This document shows positions 43,406 through 60,169 of a stretch of DNA of 64,000 nucleotides, in pieces. Below the pieces are notes generated by a model. It had not been told where the DNA came from. It made no database searches and was given only the letters and a program-made list of their open reading frames with translations. The stretch is from Paguma larvata (Eukaryota > Chordata > Mammalia > Carnivora > Viverridae). The stretch lies in contig CM057843.1 of NCBI GenBank assembly GCA_030068075.1, positions 42,229,832-42,293,831 on the forward strand, given 5' to 3'. Each line of letters starts with the position of its first letter. Position 1 is the stretch's first letter. The translations under genes were made by a program, and so were the position numbers.

Positions 43406-44600
43406 ATACAACCCAACAACTGTTACTATTTTTGAGTCACTGACTTGGAAGTGATTTGTAGCAGGGCAGAACCCGTGGGTTCCCCCTCCCCCTTCAGTGC
43501 ACTTGGCTCTGAGTGCAAGGCGCTGGGAATCTGGTGGGGGGGCGGTGTGCAGGGCTGCTGAGCCTGCTGAAGCTCTAGGCACTGACACCCCCTCCACTTC
43601 CCCAGGTCTCTGTGAACAAGAGGTGAGGCGGGAAAGCTGCCAGGCAAGGAGAGGTTGGGGTTCTACTCTTAAAGTAGCATAAGGAAGAGCTTTCTAACCA
43701 CAGTGCTATCCAGTAATGGCTGCCTTACGAAGTACCGGGTTCCTGGCCTCTGGAATGCTGTTGGGGACTGTGTGTGCCTGTGCCTGGTGTCCGGGTAGGG
43801 ACAATGGGCAGGAGATATCCGTTTGGGGTGGGCTTTTGAATTAGACTACCACTTTACAGTCCCTTCTAAAGTTCTGTGGCAGAAAGAAAAAGGTTATTTA
43901 AAAAGTTGAGTCGGAGTTTTTCACCTTGGAGAAAAACCAAGTAAAGAATTCCAAATTGAAAATTTCCAGAGTTGTTATCGTGGGCGTGGCAGGGGTGGGG
44001 GTGACTGCCGTTCTCCATCTTCCCTGGGGAAGGGGGTCAGAGGAAATGCACTGAGCCTGCCGGAAAGAGAGAGGTTAGACATCGGAAAGAACTTTCCTGC
44101 AGGCAAAGGTCTGGGATCCAGACAGGGAAGCGAGGATGTGGTTTGAATGTCTCCATCCCAGGAAATCTCAGTGCTGGTCACTGTCATCCGGGGCCAGGGC
44201 AAGACCGGGATAGATAGCCTCTAGAGACGGTCGCATTGATTCCTGGTCTTTGTTTTACACAGCACGATAGGCAGGATGGTGTTCACGTGCGACAAGGCTC
44301 GCAGTTTAATATCCGGTCAGCAAAGCTGCCCCGACCACTCCAGCCTGTAGTCAGGGGACCCCAGGCAAGAAGGGCGGGGTGTGGCGGGGAGGTCTCAAGG
44401 GAGGCGCTGGCCTGACGTCCCCGCCCTGTCCCGCCCCGCCCAGCTCAGGCTAGCCTTCCTTCCTAGAGCCTCCGGCGGTTGAGACCGAGAGCCATCACCA
44501 CCAGGGGCCAGGATCCAGGGAAGGCCTGGAGATGGCGCCGATCTTCCGAAGGTCCTACAAGCCAGTCACTGGGGGCCAACCTGGAACCCTCCACCGGAGA
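43406..44600. other. CCR10-PLEKHH3 intergenic region
   Basis: Unique-looking sequence with no open frame that resembles a known protein and no SINE. GC content rises sharply from about 44370 towards the PLEKHH3 CpG island. Confidence 0.5.
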
Positions 44601-44614
44601 CCGCGGGAATCGCC

Positions 44615-44626
44615 GCTGAGTCAGCA
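44615..44626. promoter_or_regulatory. MARE / NF-E2-AP-1-like site
   Basis: GCTGAGTCAGCA matches the T-MARE palindrome TGCTGAGTCAGCA over 12 of 13 positions, with C in place of the first T. It sits directly before GC boxes. Binding by small-Maf/NRF2 or AP-1 factors is inference. Confidence 0.5.
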
Positions 44627-45147
44627 ACGCACGCGCGCGCCCGCGGTCGCCCTGGCCCCGCCCCGTTCGCGGCCCCGCCCCGCCCCGTCCTTTTAGCGCC
44701 TCGCTTAACCCCTTCCGACATAGAACTCTGGGCTATTCACCCCGAGGGGCCCCCACTCTTCGAAGACCACAGAATTCCCTTGAATCTTAAGTCGCTCTCC
44801 CCACTGGAGTTCAGTGAACTGTGCGCTCTAAATTAGATTTCATTTCCGACTTAGGTCTTCACTTTCCCGAGTCTCTTCGCCTTAAAAATTGAGGTGACTC
44901 ACATCAAGGAATTGGACTACTCCATCCAGGGGCGGAGAGCTGCCTCTAGAGCTGAGCCTGGCGCAGGTAGCTAAGTCTCGCTCCTTTCTCAGGGACCCTG
45001 AGACGAGAGAGGGCTTCAGAGGGCAGCGGGCAGGGCCTTCCTTTATGCCCTGTGCCCTTCGTTCTCCAAAGCTCCTTCTCGAGAAGGTTTTTAATCTGGT
45101 GGGTGGTGAGCCAAGAGTTAAAACAGGGGCACTAAGGCGGGCTTCCG

Positions 45148-45155
45148 TGACGTCA
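45148..45155. promoter_or_regulatory. Consensus cAMP response element (TGACGTCA)
   Basis: A perfect 8-bp CRE palindrome 737 bp upstream of the PLEKHH3 ATG, within CpG-rich sequence. Such sites are usually bound by CREB/ATF when near a start site; function here is inferred. Confidence 0.6.
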
Positions 45156-45891
45156 CTAGCACTCCGAGTCAGACCTCAGAGACGGGGGCGTGGCTAACAT
45201 CGCACCGCTCCCTCCCTCCTTATTCCTCCGCTCCTCCCCGCTGTCACCAAGCCAGAGGCACATGATGCAACCCGCCGCGGTTTCAGTGGTGTGATTGGTG
45301 GCCGCGCCCGGCGCCAGGCACAGGGATTGGACAGGGGAGGCTGTGACGAAAACTGCACCCTGCCCTGTAAAGAAGGGAGGAGAGAAAGAAGAGGGAAAGG
45401 GGGGGCCGTCGGAGGGGAGGGGGTTGGGGAGGCGGGGTCCCGGAGCTGTGCTCGCGCCCCTAGCGCGCCAGTCCCGGGGCTGCAGGGAGCGCAGCGCGCG
45501 CGGCCCGGGCCCCGGCCACCGGACACCCTACCGGACACGACCCTCCCTGGAGCTTGGACAACTGCCCACCTCGGACACTGCACCGGACACTGCCCCCCAC
45601 AGGGCTGGACACTACGACGGACACTACTTCCCAGCTCCGGACACTGCTCCCCCCCAGCCCTGGACGCTTTCCCCCTCCCCCTCTGGGGGCCCAGACACCG
45701 AGCCCCCCGCAGGCGCTAGCAAGAGACCCCTTGCACCCCAGCGCCTGACACTGCTTCCTACTTGTCCCCTTCTCTCTTCCCCTCCTCCCGCTGCATCATT
45801 CCCTCGCTCCGGTCGGAGCCCCGCCAGTTTCTCCGACCCCCTGCAGCTCGGCCCCGCTGCCCGAGCCCCCATCCCCCGGCTGCTCGCCCGG

Positions 45892-48800
45892 ATGCCTCTC
45901 CCCGGGGGATTGTGGTGGCTCCTCTGCTGCCGTCGAGGCTTTACTCTTCTGCACCGAGACTACGGGGACGGCGAGCTTAGCGGGGACGGGGACGAGGACG
46001 AGGACGAGGAGACCTTTGAGCTGCGGACCCCGAGTCCAGCGGGCGGCGGGAGGGTAAGTCCCGGGGGGTTTGGAGCCTTGTCTGAATCTTTCTCACTAAA
46101 ACCAGCCGTCACGTCTGATCCTGCTCCAGACTCCAGCCAAACGGCGTGCTCTTGGCGGACCGGGGATGTGGGAGAGGTTTTTGCCTGGGGGCCAGGAGCC
46201 CCCGGGAGCTCAAGGAGCAAGCCCTACTGGGGATGTGCCTGTGGGCCTGGAGCCGCATGCTGGGCGCTGTCCACCTGCTAGGGGCCCTGAGGCAGGAGAG
46301 GCGTCACGCGTGGCCCGACCTGGCCCTGCCTCTCCCTTCCCCGCCGGGCCCGCGTCCCATCCCGTCTCCTTCCGCCTCCGCCAGCGCCGAGGAATGTGGC
46401 GAGGCCGGCTGGGCGGCTCGGACGCCTGGGTCCGCTCCGCTCCCAGTTTGTGAGTGCTGAGAGCTGGGACCAGATGCCGGAGCTCCCGCCGCGGGGACCT
46501 GGGAGAGGGGGAGAAGGCATCCTCAGATTGGGGGCCGTGGCGGGGACCCCACGGACAGGGAGCTGGGGGTCACCACTCTTCGAGCACCCCTCGTCATTAC
46601 CCTGCCACTCAAGACAGAACTCTCGGCTCTCCCGGGTGAGGCTCCTGGGGAATTCCTGAGGGGGTGGTGAGGGATACGGGTCCCCGGTTTTGTGGAATCT
46701 CCCCGTGGGGAAACTGAGGCTCGAAAGGTCTGGAAGACCTCCAATCCCTGACGTTCCCTTCCCGATTCCCCTGCACACCGGCATCCAGACCCCCGTGTGC
46801 TATGGCCTGGGTCAGGCTCCCATCCCCCACTCAAGGGGTCCCCAGCAGGCCCGGTGGCTCAGTGCCCGGGTGGGGCGGGCTGCGCCGCTGGGGCCGGCGC
46901 CAGCACCTGGCGGAGGCGGAGGGTGGATAAATATAGAGGGGGGTGGAGGGAGGGAAGCAGGGGACTGCGATTAGGGGAGTCGGTCTAAGAGAGTGGTCAG
47001 CACCTGCCCCCGTGGTGGTGTGGCTAAGAACTCCTTTTAGACTCTCCAGAAAATAGGTTGATTGGTCACCCAGGAAGGCACAGGACCCAGGCGTCCCCAA
47101 GCTTCCAGCCTGGACAGGGTCGGCAGTGTGAACCACGCCATTGCCTCCCTCATGCTCCACCTCCACCCCCCTCCCCTGAGCTCGGGGACAGGTGTCCCTG
47201 CCTTCCCCACCTCCCCCTCCTGGCTTTAGCAGTGTGGGAGCAATGGGACGATGGCACAGTTCCTGCCTGACCTGGTTCTTGGATGGGTTTTGGCCTCTCT
47301 CAGACCCCAGTCTACAGTTGAAGTTCCAGGGTAAGGGGGAGAAGGGCAAAATCCTGAGCTGCATCTCCCCTGGAGAGCGTGTGCCGTTTTCCAGCCTGCC
47401 CTTCCTGAGCGCCAGCAAAGGGGGAGGGTCTGCTTACCATGGAGCCTCAGGGGTGTCTAGGAAGGGCAAAAGAAGTTCTGGGAGAAAGCCCTATACTGAA
47501 AGAGTCCCTCTTCCCTTCATCTACTTCTGTGCCCACCACCTGTCTGCCTACCAGCCAATGAAGGGAAAATGAGGAGGAGGGGGAGGACTTCCAGCGAGAA
47601 GAAACCTCATCCACCTCTCTTTTCAAAGATGGGGGAGCTAAAGCCCAAACACACTGGGGACTTGTGAAGGTTCCACAGTCAGTTAGCGATTGGAGTTAGT
47701 GGTCAGGCTGTTACTAGAACCCAGGTCTCCCGACTCCCTGCACGGTGCTCTTTCCACCGTATCCCGCCCTGATTTAAATCTTCAAAGGGAATCGGAGACA
47801 AGGCGGGGAGGCTTGGCTTCTTACTTCGGGCTGTTCTGTAGAGACTGGCAGAAGGGGCGACCTCCAGCTTCTACTCGCTCCCTCACAGTCATGACCCTAC
47901 TCTTTGACTCCTCAATTCCCTGAGCAGCGCTGTCCTGGGGGCAGAAGCCACGGCATCCTGCGATGATCGCTCTGATCCTGAGGGCTGCCCCCGCCTGTTT
48001 CCCCAGGGCCCTTTGGACGTGACGCTGACTCAGCCGGTGAGGAGCGGGCCAGCCTCAGACAGGTGAGCTCGGCCCCTGAGTCTCGTGGTCTGGAGACCCC
48101 AGCCCGTTCCCGGGACCCCGATCCTCGCCGTCTGCCCTCCCGCAGTTGTGCAATAAGGGAGAGGCCTTACGCCGGACGCTGTGGTTTGGCCGGGGTCCCG
48201 GGGGGGCGGTCCGACTGGGGGCGCGGGGAGAAAGGGGGGGTCTGGGCTATTTCTGGTGCGAGGTCAGAACGGCCCAGCAGTTCCCACAGCCTGGGGGAGG
48301 GGTGTCCGGGCGCTTGCAGTCTGGGGAGCCCCGACTGAGGAGCCCCCTGGAGGCGGGGTGCAGGACCGACAGCCTCGCCCAACCCTCCCTCCCCTCTGGC
48401 CCAGGCTGCAGAGCTGGGAGGAGACGCGAAGCCTCATCCCAGAGAAGGGGCCGCCGGAGGAGGACCCGGACGTCGTGGTGAAAGGTGGGGACCCACCTCC
48501 TGCACTCTGGAAGCCCCAATCCCAACCCTCCAGGGGATAACGTCTTCTCCTGCTCACCTCCTTTCCCTCCCTCTCCTGCCCCCAGGTTGGCTGTACCGAG
48601 AGCCTCGCGGGGGAGGGGCGCGGCCCTGGTTGCCCCCGCGCCGGGCCTGGTTCGTGCTCACCAGGGACTCCCTGGATCAGTTCAGCGGCAGCGGGAAGGG
48701 GGCGCGGCGCCTCGGGAGCCTCGTGCTCACCAGCTTGTGCTCGGTGACCGGCCCGGAGCGCCGGCCCAAGGAGACCGGTGAGACTTCGTGGGGGACTCTT

Positions 48801-51800
48801 GTACCTCCCTGGGCAGCGGCCCCAGCCGGCCCTGATTGCCCTCCGCGGGCTCTCTTTCCCCAGGTCTGTGGTCCCTGACCGTGTCTGGCCGGAAGCACAG
48901 CGTCCGGCTCTGCTCCCCGCGCCAGGCTGAGGCGGAGCGCTGGGGGGTGGCGTTGCGAGAAGTGATTGCCTCCAAGGCTCCGCTGGAGACCCCTACGCAG
49001 CTGCTGCTTAGGGACATTCAGGTGCGAAAGAGGGGACTTTGTCGAGAAAGAGGAGGGTGGTGAACCCAGAAGCCTTCTGAATTCATGGAGAGCCCCTTTT
49101 CCCATCCCTGTGACTCCTTGACTTCTAGGAGAGTTGTGGGGACCCGGAAGCCGTGGCCCTTATTTACCGACGGAACCCAATTCTGAGGCACACCAGTGGG
49201 GCCTTGTACGCCCCCCTCCTGCCCCTGCCCTACAGTGCCAGCGCCCCAGGTGAGTGGTGCCGTGGCCCAAGTCTCTTGGATGGGGAATCTGAGTGCCTCG
49301 CTTGACAGGGACTTAGAAGTCCAAAGCAAACCTAGCTCCTCACTTTTCGAAGGATGAAGATGAAAATGGAAGTGGACCAAACTGATGCCCAGGGTGGAGG
49401 AGAGGGAAGCCAGCATAGGAAAAAGGGGCTGCCTTTGACCACCTTCTCTGTGGGTCTCATTCTGACTACTGATAGTCCTTCATGAGTTTTTACACTCTCT
49501 GTCCTATTTTTCAGTATACTCTTAAGACCATGTCATACCACCTTTACAACAGCTGGAAAAGCCAGAACTTTGGGAGAAAGTGCTGGTCTCATCCAGCTAT
49601 GCCTCTTCCCAAAAAGGAGTAGTGTACTAGTCAGGTCCTAAAGCTAGAAGATTAAAGAGGGCTAGGGCTAGGAGAAGAACCCTTATTTCCTGACTCCCAG
49701 TCCGGCCTGTTTTCTGGTCCACGGTGATGGCTCTTAGTGCCCAATTACAGAATCTGGGGTTTGAGCCTGTTTCTTTTAGTCAATCAACTCCTGTAGCTCA
49801 CAAACTCAGAGGGCAGCCTCAGTGGATCCGGAGTGGGAGATGCCTGGGAGGCAGGGGTTGAGAGCTTGGCTCTGTGGGGACCATTGCTTTCCCTTCACTC
49901 TTCCTGTCGTTCGTACTCTCCCTTCTTTGCCACCCCCTGTCCCTTTATATTCCCTCTGACCTTTCCCTGGTTCATGCCTTCCTTCCAGGGCCCAGCTCTG
50001 TGTCCCCTCTCCAAACCGTCCCTCCGCCCCCACCCTCCCACAGGTCCGGGCTACGCACCCTTGCGCGAGGAGGCGGTGCGGCTGTTCCTGGCGCTGCAGG
50101 CGCTGGAGGGGGCGCGGCGCCCCGGGCCCCTGATGCAGGGTGTGCTCCAAACCTGCCGGGACCTGCCCGCGCTCCGTGACGAGCTCTTCCTGCAGCTGGC
50201 TAAGCAGACCTCAGGCCCCGCAGGCCCCCCTGGGCCCCCAGCTACCCAAGACCCCGCCGCCCTTCGGTACTGGCAGCTCCTCACCTGCATGAGCTGCACC
50301 TTCCGGCCTGGGGGAGCTGTGAGGGGGCACCTCCTGGGGCATCTAGAGAGGTGAGAAGGGAGGGGTGGGGTAAGGCCACGGCAGGGGAGCTACAGGGCTG
50401 GGAGAGAATGACCGGCCTTGCCAGATTGTTTGGCGGATGGAGAACTTAGGCCCAGAGAAGGGAAGAGACTTGATCGCTGCTAATATGTATAGAGTCTCTG
50501 TGGGAATTAAAGATTTTATCCCACTTTCGGTGGGAGGAATTACAAAAGGCGCCCCCTTTGGGCAGAAGAATCACTAAAGGCTGCTTTTCCTCGGGGTTGA
50601 CGCATCCAGCCAGTTGCAAAGGGGAATGAGGGCGGATTTTGGATTTCGGCCTGAAGGAGGATCATGGAGACTTTGAGAAGTAGGGGGGGGGGGCATTAAG
50701 GAGCAAGCTGTCAGGGCCTTAGAAAGTAATTTGGATCCATGAGGTAGATTCAGAAGAAAGCGGGTGGCTGCCTTCAAGGGACTTAGAATTAGAAGGAAGG
50801 GAATCGATGAGACCAAAGAAACGATAAAATAAGAGGGCGAGAGAAATTGGGAGAAGGTAAGCCCTCTGAGCACTGATCCTCGGGTTTGCCCTACTCCAGG
50901 ACGGAGCAGGCGCTCCCGGACACTGAACTGGCGGAATATGCGCGCTTCATCCGGAAAGCGCTGGGCCGGACGCGCGGCCGAGAGCTGGTGCCTTCGCTGG
51001 CAGAGATTTCAGCGCTGAGCCGACGACAAGAGCTGTTGTGCACCGTGCACTGTCCAGGGGCTGGTGCCTGCCCGGTGGCCATAGACTCTCACACCACAGC
51101 TGGGGAGGTAAGGCCAGAAAAGACCCCTGAAACCATAACCCTTTCCCCGACCCCGGTTTCACGTCCCAGGCTCTCCTGGTGCCCGGGCCCTAGGTTTCCC
51201 CAACTCTGAGATTCGTCATTTGGATCAGGGATGTGTATGGAGGGACTGAGAGACCTGAAAGAACCCTCCAGTTGGCAAGACCCCTGTGCAGTCTGACTTT
51301 CCCCTCATGCCTTCTCCCATTCAGGTTGCTCGAGAGCTGGTGGGGCGGCTGGGCTTGGCCCGCAGCCGCAACGCATTCGCGCTGTATGAGCAGCGAGGGG
51401 CCCAGGAGCGAGCCCTGGCTGGGAGCACTCTCGTGGCCGACGTGCTCACCAGGTTTGAGAAGTAAATGTCCAGCCCCATCCCCCGCTCTCCGTTAACCCG
51501 TCTGCCTCTCAGCTCTGGTCAATCCCTGAGCAAACTTTTTTGAAGCCCTGGCCATTTGCCCTGCACAGTAACGTTTGCCGGTTCACTTTGGAGCCTGCCC
51601 TCGGGCGGTTTGCTGTCTTCAAGGAGTCTCAAACGTCTGGCCCCGCCCCCCGTTTGGCTCCGCCCCCCACCAGCCTCGGCCAGCGCCTGGGGGTTGGGGT
51701 GTCCCGCTTCTGCCTCGCACCGAGTCCTTGTCTCTTCTTTAGTTTGGCAGCCGAGGAAGCCGGGCTGGATGACTCGACGGACTCTGGTTGGCGACTATGT

Positions 51801-53759
51801 CTGCGTCTCCACGGGCCTCTACACCCTGAGGGGCTGTCCCCAGACGGTCACGAACTGCCTTTCCTCTTTGAGCAGGTGAGGATCTCCAGCATTCACGTCC
51901 CCCCCCTCCCCCAAAAGACCCGCAAGCCTGAACGCCTCCTTTCCGGGCCGTCTCCTTTAATAGTCATGGCAGACTCGCGGGAGACTTTACTTGAACCCAG
52001 ACCTCGGATTCTGCACCCCGAGGTGTTTTCGCCGTCGCTCCCACGGTGACACCCACTGCCTCCTCTTAGGCTCACGCTCTGCTGCTGCGCGGCCGCCCGC
52101 CCCCGCCCGACGACACGCTGCGCGCCCTGGCGGCGCTGCGTCTGCAGAGCCTGCACCGAGACTTCTCCCCCAGGGCGCCCCTGCCGCGCTTGGACCGCCT
52201 GCTGCCGCCCCCCGCCCCGCCACGTGAAGACCCTCCCCGCCCAGTCCCCAGGCCTCCCCCCTCCGCCGCCCTGCTGGCCGGGGCAATCTGGAGCCCGGGC
52301 TTGGCCAAGAGGCGGGCGGAGCGGACCCGGCGCGGCGGCGGGGCCGGCAGCACGGCGGGAAGCGTGGCCCGCGAGGGAGGAGGTGGCGCCGGCACGGCGG
52401 CTGCTGTGCTGGGCGGCTGGAAGCGGCTACGGGGCATGGGCCGAGCTGAGGCCATGGCTGCCTACCTGGCTCTGGCGGCGCAGTGTCCAGGGTTCGGCGC
52501 TGCTCGGTATGACGTTCTGGAGCTGAGCACGGTGAGGGGGAGAAGGGAGAGGGGACTCTGGCGGCCCAAGCCCTACACCTTTGCCCCAGAGCCACAAGCC
52601 CCAGTGTGGGTCACTTCACTGCTGACACCCAGCACAGCCGCCCCTCCCAAATCCCAGGAGTCCCTGACCCTTGGGTTCTCACCTCTCCAGAGCCTTAGGC
52701 CCCTAAGGGACGTGCAGTGTGGATCACTGCAGGGACTGGGAAACTCCCTGCTCACAGCCATCTCCCCCTACCAAAAATAATGCTGCAGGGCTCCCTCCTT
52801 CCACCCTGACTCTGCCTATCTGTCCATAGGAGCCTGGTGGGGGCACTCCACAGAAGCTATGCCTGGGCTTGGGAGCCAAGGCCATGTCCCTCTCCCGGCC
52901 GGGTGAGACAGAGCCCATCCACAGTGTCAGCTATGGCCATGTGGCCGCCTGCCAGCTAATGGGCCCCCACACCCTGGCATTGAGGGTGGGAGACAGCCAG
53001 CTCCTCCTGCAGAGTCCCCAGGTGAGTGGAAAGAAGGTGCGGAAGGTGGAAGGAATGGGAAGGATGTCAAGAAACATTTTATTAAACCCTGAGCACGGGG
53101 CAGGTACAGTTCTAGACACTGGGGATCCAGCTGTGATCAAAAAGAGGCTCAAGGAGCTGACATTAATTAGAGCAGGAGTGTCAGACACTAAACGAGGAAT
53201 CGAAAGCCATATAAGAAAGTGATAATGCTACCAAGAGAAGGGTAGTGTGACTGGAAGTGACTGGAGGGGGATGATAGCATTAGATAGGACAGTCAGAGAA
53301 GGTTCCTCAAGGTGACCTTTAAGCTAGCCACAGGAAGATCTGGGGGAACAGCATTCCAGGTGGAGGATATTCCAAGTGTAAAGGCCCTGAGATGACAATC
53401 AACTTAGCATCTTAGAGAAGCAGAAAGACAACGGGGTGAGTGGCACATAGTGAGTGAGGGAGAGGGCAGTGATGAGGAAGGAAAGGTTGCAGGGGGCACC
53501 TCTGGTAAGGAGCCTGGGTGGAGGATGAGACAAAGGAGAACCCAGTGGCCCCTACTGCACTCTGACCTCTGCCTTCTCTTAGGTGGAAGAGATCATGCAG
53601 CTGGTGAATGCCTACTTGCCCAATCCCTCCCCCGAGAGGCCCTGCCGCAGCCCTTCTCCTCCATGCCAAGACCTGCCAGACACCTCCCCTCCCAGCCAGC
53701 ACCCGGGCCTGGACGAGCCCCAGGGACAGTCTGGCTGTTTGGGGCAGCTGCAGGACTGA
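45892..53759 (+). CDS. PLEKHH3: PLEKHH3, PH-MyTH4-FERM domain protein
   Basis: Spliced length 794 aa (human 793), thirteen coding exons, all in frame. The start MPLPGGLWWLL is the first in-frame ATG. Parts in order: a short N terminus with an acidic run (DGDEDEDEETFE, residues about 30-43), a PH domain (about 95-210, from VVKGWLYREP to WGVALREV), a MyTH4 domain (about 235-395, with YAPLREEAVRLFLALQALE and LRDELFLQLAKQT) and a FERM-like region (about 400-750) containing a GC-rich Pro/Arg linker in exon 11. The family links membrane phospholipids to cytoskeletal or motor functions; the specific role of PLEKHH3 is poorly known. Exons: 45892-46053, 48007-48062, 48405-48484, 48586-48777, 48864-49021, 49129-49249, 50044-50350, 50900-51107, 51325-51461, 51743-51875, 52070-52531, 52830-53021, 53583-53759. 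Intron 1 (46054-48006) holds an MIR fragment. Confidence 0.95.
47620..47770 (+). mobile_element. MIR fragment in PLEKHH3 intron 1
   Basis: AAGATGGGGGAGCTAAAGCC then AACCCAGGTCTCCCGACTCC matches the MIR core in order and spacing. Confidence 0.65.
53055..53420 (+). mobile_element. L2-like fragment in PLEKHH3 intron 12
   Basis: Phrases CATTTTATTAAACCCTGAGC, CTAGACACTGGGGATCCAG and GTAAAGGCCCTGAGATGAC resemble the ancient L2 3' region. It is highly diverged. Confidence 0.5.
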
Positions 53760-53965
53760 GCCTGCCAAGAGGTCATGACCTCCTTTCTGTCTCCAGCCTG
53801 GACCTGGACTGCTCTGAGATTGGAGGGAACCATGGACCCTTTGGGCCCTGCAGGGACAGGGCACACACCACACCCAAGGGCTGCAATGGGTGCAGACAAT
53901 TTTCTAGTTTGTTTCTTAATTTATTTGTAGAAGAGAGGCAAAAAGAAAAAAAAAATCCTTATTTA
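53760..53965 (+). other. PLEKHH3: PLEKHH3 3'UTR, poly(A) signal uncertain
   Basis: Short AT-rich 3' region with an A-rich run at 53940-53956. No AATAAA or ATTAAA is present; AAGAAA at 53944-53949 is the nearest weak variant. The true end may be further downstream. Confidence 0.4.
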
Positions 53966-54904
53966 CACAAACCCTTCCTGTGGGAGTGTTGTCAGTGGGA
54001 CAAGTTAGAGTCCCCGGAGCTCCGAGCTTGGAGCTCCACCTCTGGGGACGCCCACACTCTGGGCTTTTACCAGCACTGAGGGGAGTCTGGACACCACAGG
54101 GCTCCACCCTCCTTGACCTTCTGGATTTAACCTCCTCCTAGCCAGCATGCTGCCACAGGGTGGTGGGTGGGGCAGGCAAGAGGGCAGTTTTGGAAGCTGG
54201 CAATTACTCACCCTCACTTCTCCATTGAGTGGCATAGGGGTGGCCTCCTGGCGCCTCTAAGGCCGGAAGGCAGTGAGTCATCAGGACTGGCACTACCCAG
54301 TTCCTACCCTGGTGTCCAGCTTCTGCGCCCTAGTGGGGTCCATCTTTCGTGTGCCTGCTGTTTTGGGCCTGGAATGGAGAGCAGCCTGGGGCAGGATCAG
54401 ACCCGACAACTTCTCTGGCACAGATAGCACCTTATCAGGATGGGCTCAGTTCTACTCCTGAGTTCTGTTCCTGCTTTGTCAAGTTAGTTTGAATTGGGTT
54501 GCGTTCCTGAGGATCTGATAGCCTTGGGCACTGGGAGTCTAGAGTTCTGGCTTTCCCCGACCTGCTGAGAATGCTGCAGGCCTTCCTTCACTAGTCCCCA
54601 CAGCCTCTTCCCTAGTGGAAGAGACAGGGGTGATCTTGATCCACCCTCGGGCAGGAACTTAGGCACTGAGGACATAGCAGACCTCAGTAAACCTCTGTAA
54701 TCTTGAGAGTAGAGCTGACTCCAGTAAAGCAGCCTGGTTCTAGGCAAGGTATGTCAATGGAAACAGTGACCACACTGAGACCTGGACTAAGTGGTAAGAA
54801 GCTAGAGCAGATAAAGGCCACATACCTGGGAACTGGGAGGGAGCATGGGTCATCCCCCATATTCACAGACCAAGCCCTGACTATATCCACAACCGAACTC
54901 TGAC
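53966..54904. other. Spacer between convergent PLEKHH3 and TUBG2
   Basis: Unique sequence without recognised repeats or coding content. It could be an extended 3'UTR of either gene; an AGTAAA variant signal occurs near 54724 on the plus strand. Confidence 0.4.
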
Positions 54905-55104
54905 TGTATTCATGACAAAGCTTTATTGCTTTATTCAAGCTAAACAAGCAATATCAAGGGTCAGGTCAGAGAAGGGAGGAAGTAGGGCCAGCTCCTGGGC
55001 TGGCGATGAACCTAGAAAGGTTTTTGGTGACAAGAGTCTGGGTCACAGGGACCAGGCACAATGGGGACTATGCTTACTGTCCAGGGGAAGTGGTGGGGAG
55101 GACA
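54905..55104 (-). other. TUBG2: TUBG2 3'UTR with two overlapping-range poly(A) signals
   Basis: TTTATT at 54930-54935 and 54922-54927 both read AATAAA on the minus strand, 8 nt apart. They follow the TUBG2 stop by about 170 nt and mark its 3' end near 54905. Confidence 0.7.
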
Positions 55105-59727
<4,623 letters not shown>

Positions 59728-60110
59728 CGCTCTTCAGACGTGGGCGCGCCAGCCCTGCCCCGGCGGGAGTCACGGCAGAGACGAATGCCTGGCAGCCGGG
59801 CTCGCAGGACGTGGGGAGCGCGCGCTCTCTTCGTCTTTTGACGCGAGTGCTCCTCGGTCTGCGCGTGTGCAGTGCGGGCCTCCCCGCAGCCGCCGGGCCG
59901 GGGAGCCCAACCTGGACATCATTTCCCCACTACAGTTACAGCTGGAATTCGGCACAGGCGCAGTGTGAGGCCACGCCCCCTCCTGCCCACCCACCCCAGC
60001 TCCGCGCCTGCGCCGTGAGACTTGTTGGGGCTGCGGCGTAGCGACCCCGAGCGTGGGGGCGGGGAGGAGCGGTTCAGGTGTGTGGAGTCAGCTGCGCGCT
60101 ACAGATGGGT
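59728..60110 (-). promoter_or_regulatory. TUBG2: TUBG2 CpG-rich promoter with NRF1-like site
   Basis: CpG-rich region directly upstream of the TUBG2 start on the minus strand, with no TATA box seen. GCGCCTGCGC at 60004-60013 matches the NRF1 type of half-palindrome, a common feature of housekeeping promoters. GC content drops abruptly after about 60110. Confidence 0.55.
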
Positions 60111-60169
60111 GAGCGACTTAGCGGCTCTTCTGCACAGAGGGGCTGGCTTTAAGCCAGTCTTTTGTTCAA

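Larger units (their letters stand above)
44601..45891 (+). promoter_or_regulatory. PLEKHH3: PLEKHH3 promoter CpG island and 5' leader
   Basis: GC-rich stretch with several CCCCGCCC GC boxes (44655-44695), a MARE-like site, a CRE and a long CpG-rich leader up to the ATG at 45892. From 45295 to the ATG the leader is open in the PLEKHH3 frame but has no in-frame ATG. Transcription start position is not resolved. Confidence 0.6.

Noticed and set aside
45295..46281. A 328-codon open frame taken as one exon
   Set aside because: It has no ATG before 45892 and runs past a good donor at 46054; the tail after it is intron. Only 45892-46053 is accepted as coding.
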